Source: Metarhizium brunneum
Lineage: Eukaryota > Ascomycota > Sordariomycetes > Hypocreales > Clavicipitaceae
DNA length: 64,000 bases
Direction: 5' to 3'
Assembly: GCF_013426205.1 (NCBI RefSeq)
Contig: NC_089425.1
Location: 3,038,001-3,102,000, forward strand
In this document: positions 50,127-61,248 of the stretch, one piece after another
Numbering within the stretch: position 1 is the stretch's first letter
How the letters are laid out: the number at the start of each line of letters is the position of its first letter
Notes under the pieces: generated by a model
Database searches by the model: none
What the model was told of the DNA's origin: nothing
What the model saw: the letters and a program-made list of their open reading frames with translations, nothing else
Position numbers and translations under genes: made by a program

Positions 50127-53021
50127 TCATCTGCGAGCGAAGCAGCACATTAGACCCGTCTTGCCCAAAAACCACAGGAAGCCAATGAATCGAACAATAG
50201 ACAGCGCAGCCGTGGCATACAACAAGAACTTGAAGAAGTTGGCCGTACGAACAGACGCCGATTTCTAGAAACTGTTAGCATTGTGCACAGACCAAACCAT
50301 GATACTAAGCCACTTACTCCTATACCAAACGAGTTAAAGTTGTCGCTGGTGATTACAACAACAAGCAAGATGTTTGAAAAGAGCCAAGAAACGACCAGAC
50401 CCGTTCGGAAGGACTTATAAGAGTCCTCCACATCCTTCTTCTCGATTTCTTCCACCTCCTTGAAGGGTGCAAGAGCTCGTCGAACCGTCTGCTCGAATTG
50501 ACTGTCGATGTCTTCTTGTTCCTTTTCAATTTCCTCAACGACGACCTCGTTCTTTTCACTCTTGGTAACATTCGCAGATGGAAGTGCCTCAGCCTTGTCT
50601 GAGCCCTTGGTACCCCAAGAGACGTCGTGCCAATTGTTGAAGGCGTAGACCATGAGAATGTTGATGTAAGTCGACATGAGAAGCATATAGTACGGGAAAG
50701 AGTGAAACATGTGCCAAGGATCGAGGTAAAGAAACGAGGCCAGGAAATAAAGACCATAAATGGTGATTAGTGCAATGAGAATCACACCAGCTGCACTAGA
50801 ACCAGAGAAGAAACTTCGTACGAAGTCCTCACTGGAGTCCAGCTTGATTTGCTCTGTGATGGGCTGCTGGAACGCTCGTGCCACCAGGTATCCCGAAAGA
50901 ACCAAAATGTATCCCTGAATAAGACCAAATACCATGAAGGAGGCAATATATGTAAATTTGGAACCTTTTGGTCGATTACCCAATGCCAGGATAAACTGCA
51001 GTATAACAAAGGCCAGGTACAGATACTTGAGCAGAGCATTTATAATAGGGGTGGCAGAGTCACCAAAAGGCCAGCCGTGGTGTTCTGAACCACTGGTGGA
51101 GGCGACAACTGGGGTGCCGACCAGATCCATGATGACAGTTGTGGTGAGATAGTAGGAAGCGAGCGAGAACCAGGAGAAGATGACATTGAGAATATTGTAG
51201 ATAACCTGAATGTGCAAGAAGAACATGCGAATAATGTTGTGACCGCTCTTATACAGTCGTCCGAAGTGCATAAGTGAGTACAGAGAAGCAGCAAAGGAAC
51301 CGTTGAGCCAACGTCGACGCTGGCTGATGAACTCGGCAGCACCCTCGGGCACGTCGGTTTCACCCTTGGCAGCCTTGATATAGGTCAAATGCCACTTTTG
51401 ACCAGCTTTGGCGACAAGTTCGAAACAAAGAATACGATCTTCGGCCAAGAACATGTTCTTCTTGAAGATGTTCATTCCATCAATACCTTTCTTGCCAAGA
51501 ATCTTGGATAGCGTATGGTCACCGTGGAAGTACTGCTCCAACGGACGACCCATGATGGCTCGGAATCGGTAGGCAGAGAAGGCACCAGGCAACACGGAGA
51601 CGTATCCGAAGGAACTCTCCAAAGGCTTGTCAAGGATGTTGGAAATCTTGTACTCGAAGTTCTGGACTGCGACAAGGGGATTGAAGAGCTTCTTGCCCCC
51701 CTTACCCAACATGGCATGAATCTCACCACAAGCACCACCGAGATCCTTATCATTGTAGAAGCCTTCCCACAGGGCGAGGAGAGATCGAGGGCTGGGCTTC
51801 GTACCGGCGTCGATAAGAATAGTGACTTCGGGGTTCAAGATTCGGCCAAACGCGTTGAACAGCCATCTATGGGAGTTGATCTTCTTGCTGTTCTTCTGCT
51901 TGAGACAGAAAATAAACTGCACGGGGGGGAGGTTCTGAGGGCTGTCGCCAGTTGGTCGAATCAGCTGCTGGCTTGGGGTAACAGACAGCTGACTGGTGTA
52001 TTCGAAGATATGGGCAACGGTCTCCTTGCCGTCAACATCCTTCTTGATAACACCGTCTTGATACACACCAACTGTGGCAAGAACGTCGAGAGTGTTCTTG
52101 TCTGCCTTCTCGATACCGTCAAAGACCAGGCAGACAACAATCTTTTGCCATGCTGGTCCACCCTTGTTCCAGAAAGTAGACTTCTTGAGGTTAACAATGT
52201 CACGGATATTCTGCATAACACCGTGCAGGGTTCGAGAGAGCAACACTTTGTCCTCATTGTAGTAGGTAATGGCGATGAGCAGTTCAGTATGTCTGTTATA
52301 CATACGAGGTCGCAAATCGTAACCATTCTTGAGGGTGAAGTCGTTGGGGTCGCAGGTGGCGGCCGTGTACCGCATCTTCATAAACTCTTCATTGCCGCCT
52401 TCAACGTCGCGGTAGCGAGGCTGAACGGCGTTCTTGATGGCACTGGGTACGGGGTAATCGATACTCAAGACGGAGCCCTGGACAAGCTTGACTTTTCGCG
52501 TGTTGTATCGCTTCAGCCCACCAGATTGGCCGGCGCCGCCAGGCTGCTGCTGACGCTGCATCCAGCTCTCTTCCTCATCGTGCACGGCGGAGAGAGGGCG
52601 GTCATAAGGGCCGCCGAAACCTTGGGGTTGTCCATACTGGCCAAAGCCATTATCACCAAAGCCACCAGAGCCAGCTGGAGGGAGCTGTGATGCGTTGGGG
52701 GCATACGACTCAGTAAGACTATAGGCAGAGACTGGTCGGTCGGGAGGCGTGCCAACTCCGAGACGGTCGTGGTCATAGCCGTGTGCGGGGGGCTCATTTA
52801 GCAAATAACCTCGAGCATCCTCATCGTGGTCCTGAGGAGTGATGTGATACTGCGGATGACTGCGGTTAGCCCTATTCAGGCAGAACTCGGTGTGAAACTT
52901 GAGGTGATGGGGAGGACGGTCAACCCACGTTGTTACCCGACGGGAGGTCCTGCATGGGGTGTCCCCCGTATTCATGGCCTTGGCCTTGGCCCTGGCCTTG
53001 ACCGTGGCCGTTGTACGCCAT
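50127..53021 (-). CDS. Class III chitin synthase
   Basis: A membrane GT2 enzyme that polymerises UDP-GlcNAc into chitin at hyphal tips and septa; class III exists only in filamentous fungi. Exons on the minus strand are 53021-52929, 52849-50318 and 50264-50127, giving 920 residues. N terminus: [13 protein letters not shown], followed by a Gly/Pro/Tyr-rich region. Then the chitin synthase N-domain ([35 protein letters not shown]). The class III pattern is [18 protein letters not shown] and [17 protein letters not shown]. Catalytic motifs are [30 protein letters not shown] (about 500) and QRRRW (about 540). About seven C-terminal membrane helices follow. The first intron's donor (GTGGGT) was chosen because it keeps the frame and gives PSGNN-YHITPQ; a nearby GTAACA would not. 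It is of the ChsB/ChsG type. Confidence 0.95.
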
Positions 53022-56000
53022 GATGTAATCAGTTGTGTAGCCGTCCCGAGCTGGAAAGCGCAGACGTGACTATTCGGTAGAAATACTGAGAAGCTCAAGT
53101 TGTGGTCGGGTTCGGCAGATGCAAAAAAAAAAATCCAAGTGATGGCTGATGGGAGAGCTTGGGGGTGTCAGTGGGGGATTTTTTTTCCCCTTGGTTGTAC
53201 CAGACAAAGTGCGTAGTGCTACCCAGGCAGGTACTTTATCCGCGCGGCAGGATGGCGGTGCTGGAGCGTACCTTCACTCAACCCAAGGCAAGCAAATCAG
53301 GAGGCGGCTAAAAAAAGAGCAGGCGCCCAGGCAGCTGGGTTTTGGGCAAGGGAACAAGCTCAGCGCTGCCTCATACAATACAAACTCCGAATGGTGCAAG
53401 CTGGGCACGAGACGGTGATGGGGGAAGAAAGGGGCAAGTCGCACCACAAAGCATGAAGAGATGATGAGGATGAGAGAAGGAGAAGATAAACAAATGGCCT
53501 TGGACAAAGGTGGGAATAAAGAAGACTGGTACGTACTCCGTACTCGACGGATGATGAGGGTGCCCAAACAAGGCGGCGCGCTCAGGGGATGGTACACAGA
53601 GAGGGAGATTTTCGGGGCGATCGCTTGACGTAAGTACCGGTAAGCATTACCACAGTATAGCGGACAAGCTCCATGTCCAGCTGTCAACGGTCAACAACGT
53701 AATGCGTAAAGTACTTAAGTACCCAACGTGGCCGTTGCACACTTGGGTCAACGGTACTTGTGGGCAGCGGTCCTTGTTTCACAGGCCCGGGTCAATAGCA
53801 CATGCAATAAGCACAGGACAGCCACTGCAAGTCGGCGTCGTGAGCCGCCGCAGTTTTGAACATTGCGCATGGAACATTGGACCCGACGGGCTTCGTGAAC
53901 AACATTCAATGATGAGTGCATAACACACGGAGTAGACGCGCAGCAAGAGGCAAATGGCACCAGACTACGGGCCAAAATTAGGGGACCGGCGCTAGCGTGG
54001 GCTGAGCCACTCTCCAGCGCTGTCATCCTGGAACTCGCCCCAGCATTCTGAAGTCGGGCTGCCCCGTCCACTGTCGTGCACTCCGTACTCCAAATACGGA
54101 GTACTGCTACTCCGTACTTCGTACTAGTACCTCATCAACTCGTGTCTCTGTCGCCGCTCGCTTCCTGGCTGTGGCTGGGCAACAATAGACCTGCATCTGG
54201 ATGCTGGGGCTTGGCCGGTGGGTGGATCCCAATTGCTCCAGTTGCCACCGGGTGATTTGGCGTCAATTGCTCGAGATGTCTACGGAGTAGCCACGCCAGT
54301 TTCCACGAGCTCGTCATCTCATCCGCCCTTTCTCACGCTGGCACCCAGGGAGGCTTGGGAACCATTGTCCCCACGGCTGCTCAACCTCGAGAATAATAAT
54401 AATGACGACACCAAGCAAGACCCGCCGTTTAGTATTCGGCCATGCTCATGGCTCTGCAGCTTGCTGTGCTTCTCCTTCCGAGTAGTACCCTAGATCTTCT
54501 GGCCTATTCGAATCATCTCTCACCGAGTACGGGGTATGGAGGACCTGGTCGTTGAACGCCGGATAACGATTAAATGAGAGGACTGCCTTCTCCTGGCTCG
54601 GTATTTGCACTCTCCACATGTACAGCCCGCGACCACGGCAGCTTTGCTTGGCTCTGACCGCTGACCATTGCACAGCAGACCGGGCAAACAATATTCTCCC
54701 CAATTGAAACAGTATAGGTTTACACGATACAGAGTAGTCCGTACTGCAGGTAAGGTCCATCTGGGCACCAAGATATCTACGAGGCTGCGTACGGAATACC
54801 ACCTACAAGCGCATTCAACCGCATAAAGAGATCAGGTGACCAAGCAGCAGATGGCGGCAGACACCTGAGCAGACCGCGTCAAATGCGCACAAAGACATTC
54901 AGTTCTTTGTTTTGCTCAATCGTTTCATTCGCGAATACAGCCGCAACCTAGAATGAATGCCCCTGCCAGGGATTAAAGCAGAGCCCGCCGGGGAGTGCGC
55001 CATGCTTCGACGAGCTGACGACAAGGACCAGCCAACTAGAACTGGCATGGTCCAAAACCTAATAAATTGGCTCTAATATATTGTCGTCGTATGGGAGTAA
55101 CCGAACGAGATCTTCGCATGGTGTGAACTATCTCGGCGGCGTGCTCCGTACAACACACTGCACTACGAATAAACCGTACGCAACGTTTGGCACCAAGCCC
55201 TGCCACGACGTCTTTTTCTGCACGTTTTCGCATGTCAGCGCATCGGGTACGGAGCGAGCTCCAGATACAAAGAGAATATCCACATTATTGCAGTGCGACA
55301 AGATTGAAAGGGGGGGAGGCTCCCAGAAAAATCCCAAAAATAGCACTTGTGGATCTCTCCCGTGGAGCCAACCTCAACCTCAGTCCTTCAAAGTGGCTGG
55401 TCCATTGCATTCTGTGGAGGCGGTGTACTCGGCCCGTGGGTGCCGCATGTATCTTGGAAGTTGGGATGGTGATGATCGATGTTTGCTGCTACCCGCGTTT
55501 GGTCGCGTGAGTAACACAACCCTCTGCGAGCAGACACGCCGTAAGCGATAGACGACGGAGTAGAGCCTCTCTTGATTCATCCCCTTATTATGCGGCTAGT
55601 ATACCCCTGTTCGCTGATAGTACTATGGGAAGAGCATTTCCTTTTGAGGTTAAATGATTCCAGTGTTTGGGGTAAGCATGTTGCGCGGCAGTTGAGACAA
55701 GAATTTTACCAACAGAAAACGAGAAGGGCTTGCCCTACTGTATGATAGACTAGTATGGTGCCTATGTAAGACACTGGTTGTGATGAAACTAGTCAACACT
55801 GGCTATACCAAAAGACAGCGCGTGCCGGGATGCTGCTTCGCAGGTTGCCGCTGAAGATACCAGAAGCCATATTCATTCGCATCGTCTCGTGCCCAAATGT
55901 TGTGGTAATATTCATTTGTAGCGTCCTTTGCAGATAGCATATTGGTTTGAAGTCGATTTCTATCCTGTAGTAACCTTAACCTTGGCGGAAAACCCCAACG

Positions 56001-59000
56001 TCTGTTGTGATTAGGGTAACCGCCTCATGTACACGAACCTCTTCCATAGACTGGCTATCGCCTGTACCGAAACGGTGCGTAATCATCGAATGGCTAATTT
56101 TACCTCGCATCATCAAATATAGACAGCCCTAGACGGGGCCCAACAATGGAAAATGCGACTGGAAAAACAAAAGATGATGGTATAGAATCACACCCTCCAC
56201 CATCCAAGGGATTGGGCGAAGGCAGGCTATATGATGGAAACATCCCCAAATGACGTGTTCCGCAGAAGCTGTACGTCGAAATAGTAACATCTAGATTCCC
56301 AATGAGTCTGAAGATCATCACATACGGTGTGTTTAACAAGTCGAAAGAAGAAACAATATGCAAGAAATCCTGCACGATGCTGAAGTGCGTCACGCCTCCT
56401 GCCACAAAATGCCGCGTGGAAATCAACCAGCCCAATCGCCTCAACTATTCCAATCCAGAACGTTGGTAAAACCTGCTGCTGGTGTAGGTAAGACATGCTG
56501 GACAGCTTGCTGCAGATAAATCCTACGATTTTGTGATAAGACTGGACAACATCCCCCTGGTGCCTCTTAGTCCACAGGACTGAAGAAGCCGGCAGCGGAG
56601 CGGAAGCGCCGAGCAAGCAGCAGGCAGAGATCAGCATGTCTGTTCGCAAAGGCCTGTGCAATAATAGAAATAGCCGGCAACACATGCGTTCCGATGTTCC
56701 GGGTTGTGGCGTTTCTGGCAACTGACCAAAGCGCAATATTGGAAAGCCCTGCTGCAAACTACATGCTTTGACGAGTCCATGTTTTGAGACCTTACCAACT
56801 AGCTAGCTATCGTACGAACCTAGCTATGTAACACCAATTATTATGCAATTCGCAATTGTTCTCTCTTCGTCGTCGAGTTCACGTCTGAAAGACGAGTCCC
56901 TGGTATAATTGTAGGCGAGACGCCTTGAGCCATTTGCTGAGACGTGACACCTTGCCCCTTTTGCGTCTTTCGTGATACTGATACTGGTCCTGGCATGTCT
57001 GAAAGGCCGTCCCCTGTCTCTGTGTTCATTCTGAGGTTCTACATACGTTAAACCGAGACAAGGACGTGATGTGCCGCGCCTGGGTCCCTAGGAGTGACCA
57101 GAAAGGCCAACACTAGAAACATCTAGAGATTTGGAAAGTCAATTATACGGTAATTCGTTTGTAAACGGATGCCGATTCCCCTAGTTCCCTGTCTGTGGCC
57201 GCATCCTCCCCTCTAGAAAGTTGATACCAGTAGGGACTCTCATGCTCTTATTGGTCTTGGCATGGAGCGCTTCATGGTAAGGGGGAAACGGGTTGCGCGT
57301 TGATCAGATTGTGATAACGAACGTATCTCTGTTTGTGTACAGAGCGACGCTGACCTGCAACTTGATGGGTGATTGAGAATACAGTCCCGGATATGTGGAA
57401 GGGTCGTAAAGGGCAAACGCGTAAGCCATACGCTTCAGCCATGTGAAGCATCATGGTCCAAAGGATGTGCACTAAACGTAGTGTATCAATGGCAGGGTAT
57501 TGAAGAAGTTGGTGTGTTTATATGTGTGTAACTAGCTAATAAACCTAATGTGAGTTGGCATGATGTGGATTCAAAGAGGACAATGTGTGTATGTATAAAG
57601 TTCACTGTTGGACTCTGAGCTCGGCCAGCGATTGGCAGCTTTGAGAAATCCTTGTCTACTTGAAACGATTCGATTCTATGCAGAGCTGTGGTCATGTCTA
57701 TGCTTTACTTGCGGTAGTCGGGCGAGACGACGGACATGTGAGGCCTGTGGCGAGCATTTGTTGACGCTTGGGGTCTGTACGCCCATCGACGACAACAATG
57801 ATATCTGCCAGAGTCAGAGAGCTAGAAATACCTGCTCTTCAGCCTCTTGGGCTGCCGGCTTGAGAAACAATTCCTGCCTCCGAGGTGACGTACCTAGGTA
57901 GCCTCTCGCCTCGCCACGTCAAAACAAGCCAGAGAACTCTGCTGTGGAGGAGAAAGCCCTCATAGTACTATTACAAATAAATGATTGGCCAGACCATGTT
58001 TTTCAGCACATGAATCTTGTTTTGAAGAAACTTCACAATGGCAGATATAATGGGCCGTGCCACACGTTTCGAAACCAAGCCGCAAAGATATGCTCGAATT
58101 CAACAGGCGAAAAGCACGAGGGGATCCGCTTGCTTCTCCACGTCCCCCAGCTTTGACAGGAATGCCGCCTCGAAAATCTAGGTCCTGGGCCTTCTGGTTC
58201 GCGGAGGGATTTCAAGACTGGAGATGGGGTTCTTATGCGCATGAATAAGGCTTATCCAGATGCAAGGCTAGAGGACTAGCAGTGTAGCCAAGCAGGCATC
58301 TTGGTCGGCTGGATGAGACGGCTTGTGAAGAGTTTTTATGCCCACGGTCCATGATCGGATAAGAGTATTGAATGCTTCGTGAATACAACCTCGTCTGTGA
58401 AACGGACGCCCTTGGGATTGGTGAATGTTCGGATGGTGGTGAAACCAGGCCGGGTCCATCACCCGTGCGCTGCAATTGATTCTTGGGACAGCAATTGAGG
58501 ACAATGCTGCGACGCTAATAACAAAGACCGGCAGGGCATATGCTATCGTCCCGTGCGTCAGTTATACTTTGCGAGGTGCTGCAAAAGTATTGGAGTTTAT
58601 CGGTCGCGAAAAGCACATTCCTGCTGGCGACACTCGGTCGCAAAGAGACTCCCTCCATGCCAGAGTCCGTCTGCTTGACGATGCACGACATGGACTGCCA
58701 TGTGAACGGCCGCATACTGTACCAGACTTTGCTCCTGGTGTCGGCCAATGAGCCGCGAATGCAATTGCGAGCTCCCACCTGTTTTTCCGGGGTATTGACA
58801 TAAATCACCGGTGTCCCATCGCAAGCAGCAGACAGACGGAAGCAGTTTTGGACTGTGCGGAGCCAGATGTGATCCACACTGTCCGCAAGACAGGACCCTC
58901 GAGTGCGCCCCGTCTGGTGCCATATTGAGCGTCCACCGTTGCACGGAGCGGGGCTCCTTGGCACACTCTCCGGCACGGGCTTCAGCGTCGTCCAGCCTGT

Positions 59001-59884
59001 ACCTGAAGCGTTCCTCGCTATCGGGCGCCACGTGCAGGGGCCGGCTGCGTCCAGGGCGCACTGTGTTGAGCTTTTTTAATTGCTTCGCTACTCCGTGTCC
59101 AGAAGCGTGCTAGTGCTTGGTTGAAGGTCTGCCGCCTGCCTGGTGCGGCCAATCAGCGTCGGGAAACTCTGGCGCATCTCGCCCAACCCGCAATCCGCAA
59201 CCCGAATGTGTGTGCGTGCCTGGCCCACCTCCCTGGCGTAGTGGTGCAATCTGGTCCCATCGTTTCCTCCTTGCCTACTTAAGTACGGAGACATGCATAG
59301 CTGTACGCTCAGGGAGTTAGTACTTACCCCTTCAATGTTCCCGTCTCCGCCTGGGTGAGACCTGCACTGGCTCTCTTTGCTTCGTCCGCCATCCACCTCC
59401 CGTTACTTCGACTCAGCCATACCAACGCCTCGCGAACGAACCGTCCAAAACTCCTGCTTCTCGACTGCCATCGAGACAGAATACTCTTTTTTTCTTCACT
59501 TCATCCAGTCGCCAAGGTCGATGATGTCTTTCGTTTAAAAAAAACACCAAAATTTCTCCATCGTTTTCCTTTCCTAGCCTGTCAAAAGAGCCAGTCTCTC
59601 CGTCCACTCTCGCTATCTAAATCTCTGCTTCCGATTTCTCCGTTGCTATTTCGCTTCCCCTCTCGACGACAAACGACCGTTACGCCGTAAACTGTGTCAT
59701 TGCATATCTTGTTACGGATGTTCTATCGGCTGTGCCGCTCCGAGATTCGCTGAAACGACCATTTGTCTTCTGAGGCCTTGGTAGTTTTCGTCCAGCGTTT
59801 ATAGTGAGCCGTAGACTTATCTCACGTCACACACCACATCGTCCCGCCGAGACCCCATCATTGATATCCTGGACCGCACCCGAA
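53022..59884. other. 6.9-kb gene-poor tract between chitin synthase and the Opy2-like gene
   Basis: Both flanking genes point outward, so both promoters lie here. No frame resembles a known family. One minus-strand frame (about 56757-56227, 176 codons) is open but has no ATG; another (57029-56841) starts MNTETGDGLSDMPG and has 62 residues with no recognisable domain. About seven dispersed CTCCGTA/TACGGAG motifs occur, four of them packed at 54079-54125 if one counts the near-match TACTTCGTAC. T/C-rich sequence at 59340-59680 is the likely leader of the Opy2-like gene. Confidence 0.6.
54078..54130. repeat. Cluster of facing TACTCCGTAC-type motifs
   Basis: Three exact cores (about 54080, 54096 inverted, 54109) and one near-copy (TACTTCGTAC, about 54116) lie within about 50 bases, with an inverted pair that could pair as a hairpin. 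It is 1.06 kb upstream of the chitin synthase start. Confidence 0.55.
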
Positions 59885-61248
59885 ATGATTGGCCAAACAC
59901 CTTATATTATTGCTAGGGACTTGGCAGAGGTGGATGAGAGTACGCACCCCGACACACGACAGTCCCCTGTATTGGACACTACGCTAACGTCTTCGCAGTT
60001 CTCAATCGCCTCAGCTTCGACCGACGAGACGGCAGCTGTGTTCAATGCGATGACAGGTCGAAGCTCAAGTGCCCGGCCTGCCCGGCAGGTGAAAGTTGCC
60101 AGTATACCGTGCCCGTCACCTGCTCACAATGCGCAAAGGCTTTCTGTGTAGGAGATGATTCGGCTGGCAACGGGGTCCAGAATGGTGGTGACAGCAGCAG
60201 TAACAGCGGCGGTCCCAGCGCAGGGCCAATTGCGGGAGGCGTCGTTGGTGGTATTGCCGCTATAGCTATCATCACGTTTCTCATTTGGAAATTTGTGATC
60301 AAACCGAAGCGGGCATCGAACCCTCATCACTCCGTTTACGAGTCGGAAATAAATCCTGCCCGCCACGTCGAGAAGGACGCTGCTTCAAGAATGACGCGCC
60401 GCTCGTCAACCCACACAGTTCATTCCATCGCTTCAACGGTTCTCACACGGGCATCCAATATCATCCAGATTGCTTATATCCCCGGTGTTACCAACCGCGC
60501 TACGCCAACCTCGCCCACCGTCCTGGTGCCTCCCGTTCCCCCGATCCCTATGCAGCACTCCGAGGGCAGCCGTCATAGTAGCCAGGATGAACAGCACTTC
60601 TTTGTTCCTGGCAACCTTCGAGACTCGACATACTCGGGCATCTCGTCCTTCTCCGACCGCACCTCGTATGCACCCCGATCCAGTATCGCGTCTACAATCT
60701 ACGGCAAGCAGGCTCAGGTTCAGACGCCCGCTCAGACGGGCATGCGCGCCAAGCCAACTGTTGTCAGCGTTAGGTCCGCTGCTGTTGGCGCTCCCGGCAC
60801 GCCTCCCGTGCCTGCCATTGACTTTGAGAGGTTTGGTGGCGGTCGACCTGACAGTGGTGCAAGCAACTTTAGTGTTGGCTCAACATATTTGAACAACGCA
60901 AACACCGCTCAACACGGGCGTGCCCAGGTTGTCAAGCTTGGCAGTGGATTGAAAAAGATTGAAATTGCGGCCAGGTCTGATGCCAGCGTCTCGTCGACAT
61001 CTTTGGTGTCTGCTACTTCGTCCAAGGATAGCTCAGGTGCCATCCCAATCGTCGCAGAATCGCCGTCAAACGACCAAGGACCATTCTCGGACCCACCGGA
61101 GCGCAAGGTCAATGCCATTAGCACTCCTACTCTAGGCGCTGTTATGGAAGAGGCCGAAGAGCGTCGTGGCGTGGACAAGACCGAAAGACCCGGCTCTGGG
61201 GATCGTGGTCGAAGTCCCTTTGGCGATGAGCACGCCACCAAGGAATAA
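59885..61248 (+). CDS. OPY2: Opy2-like single-pass membrane anchor of the HOG/MAPK pathway
   Basis: In yeast Opy2 tethers Ste50/Ste11 to the plasma membrane for osmostress and invasive-growth signalling. Exons 59885-59939 and 59999-61248 give 434 residues. The short extracellular N terminus has no signal peptide but eight cysteines at about 32, 35, 43, 46, 52, 60, 63 and 68 (CVQC, CPAC, CSQC, FCV), matching the Opy2 cysteine-rich repeat. A Gly/Ser linker leads to one membrane helix (about 97-119, GGIAAIAIITFLIWKFVI). A long Ser/Thr/Pro-rich cytoplasmic tail follows, with Arg-rich RMTRRSST and several proline motifs (VPPVPPIP, GTPPVPAIDFERF). The donor GTACGC at 59940 was chosen because it alone puts the cysteine frame in phase with the ATG; the exact start is the least certain part. 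Confidence 0.82.

Noticed and set aside
56227..56757. 176-codon minus-strand open frame in the chitin synthase upstream tract
   Set aside because: It begins without ATG, has no recognisable motif and no good splice partner upstream. Kept only as a note in the interval entry.
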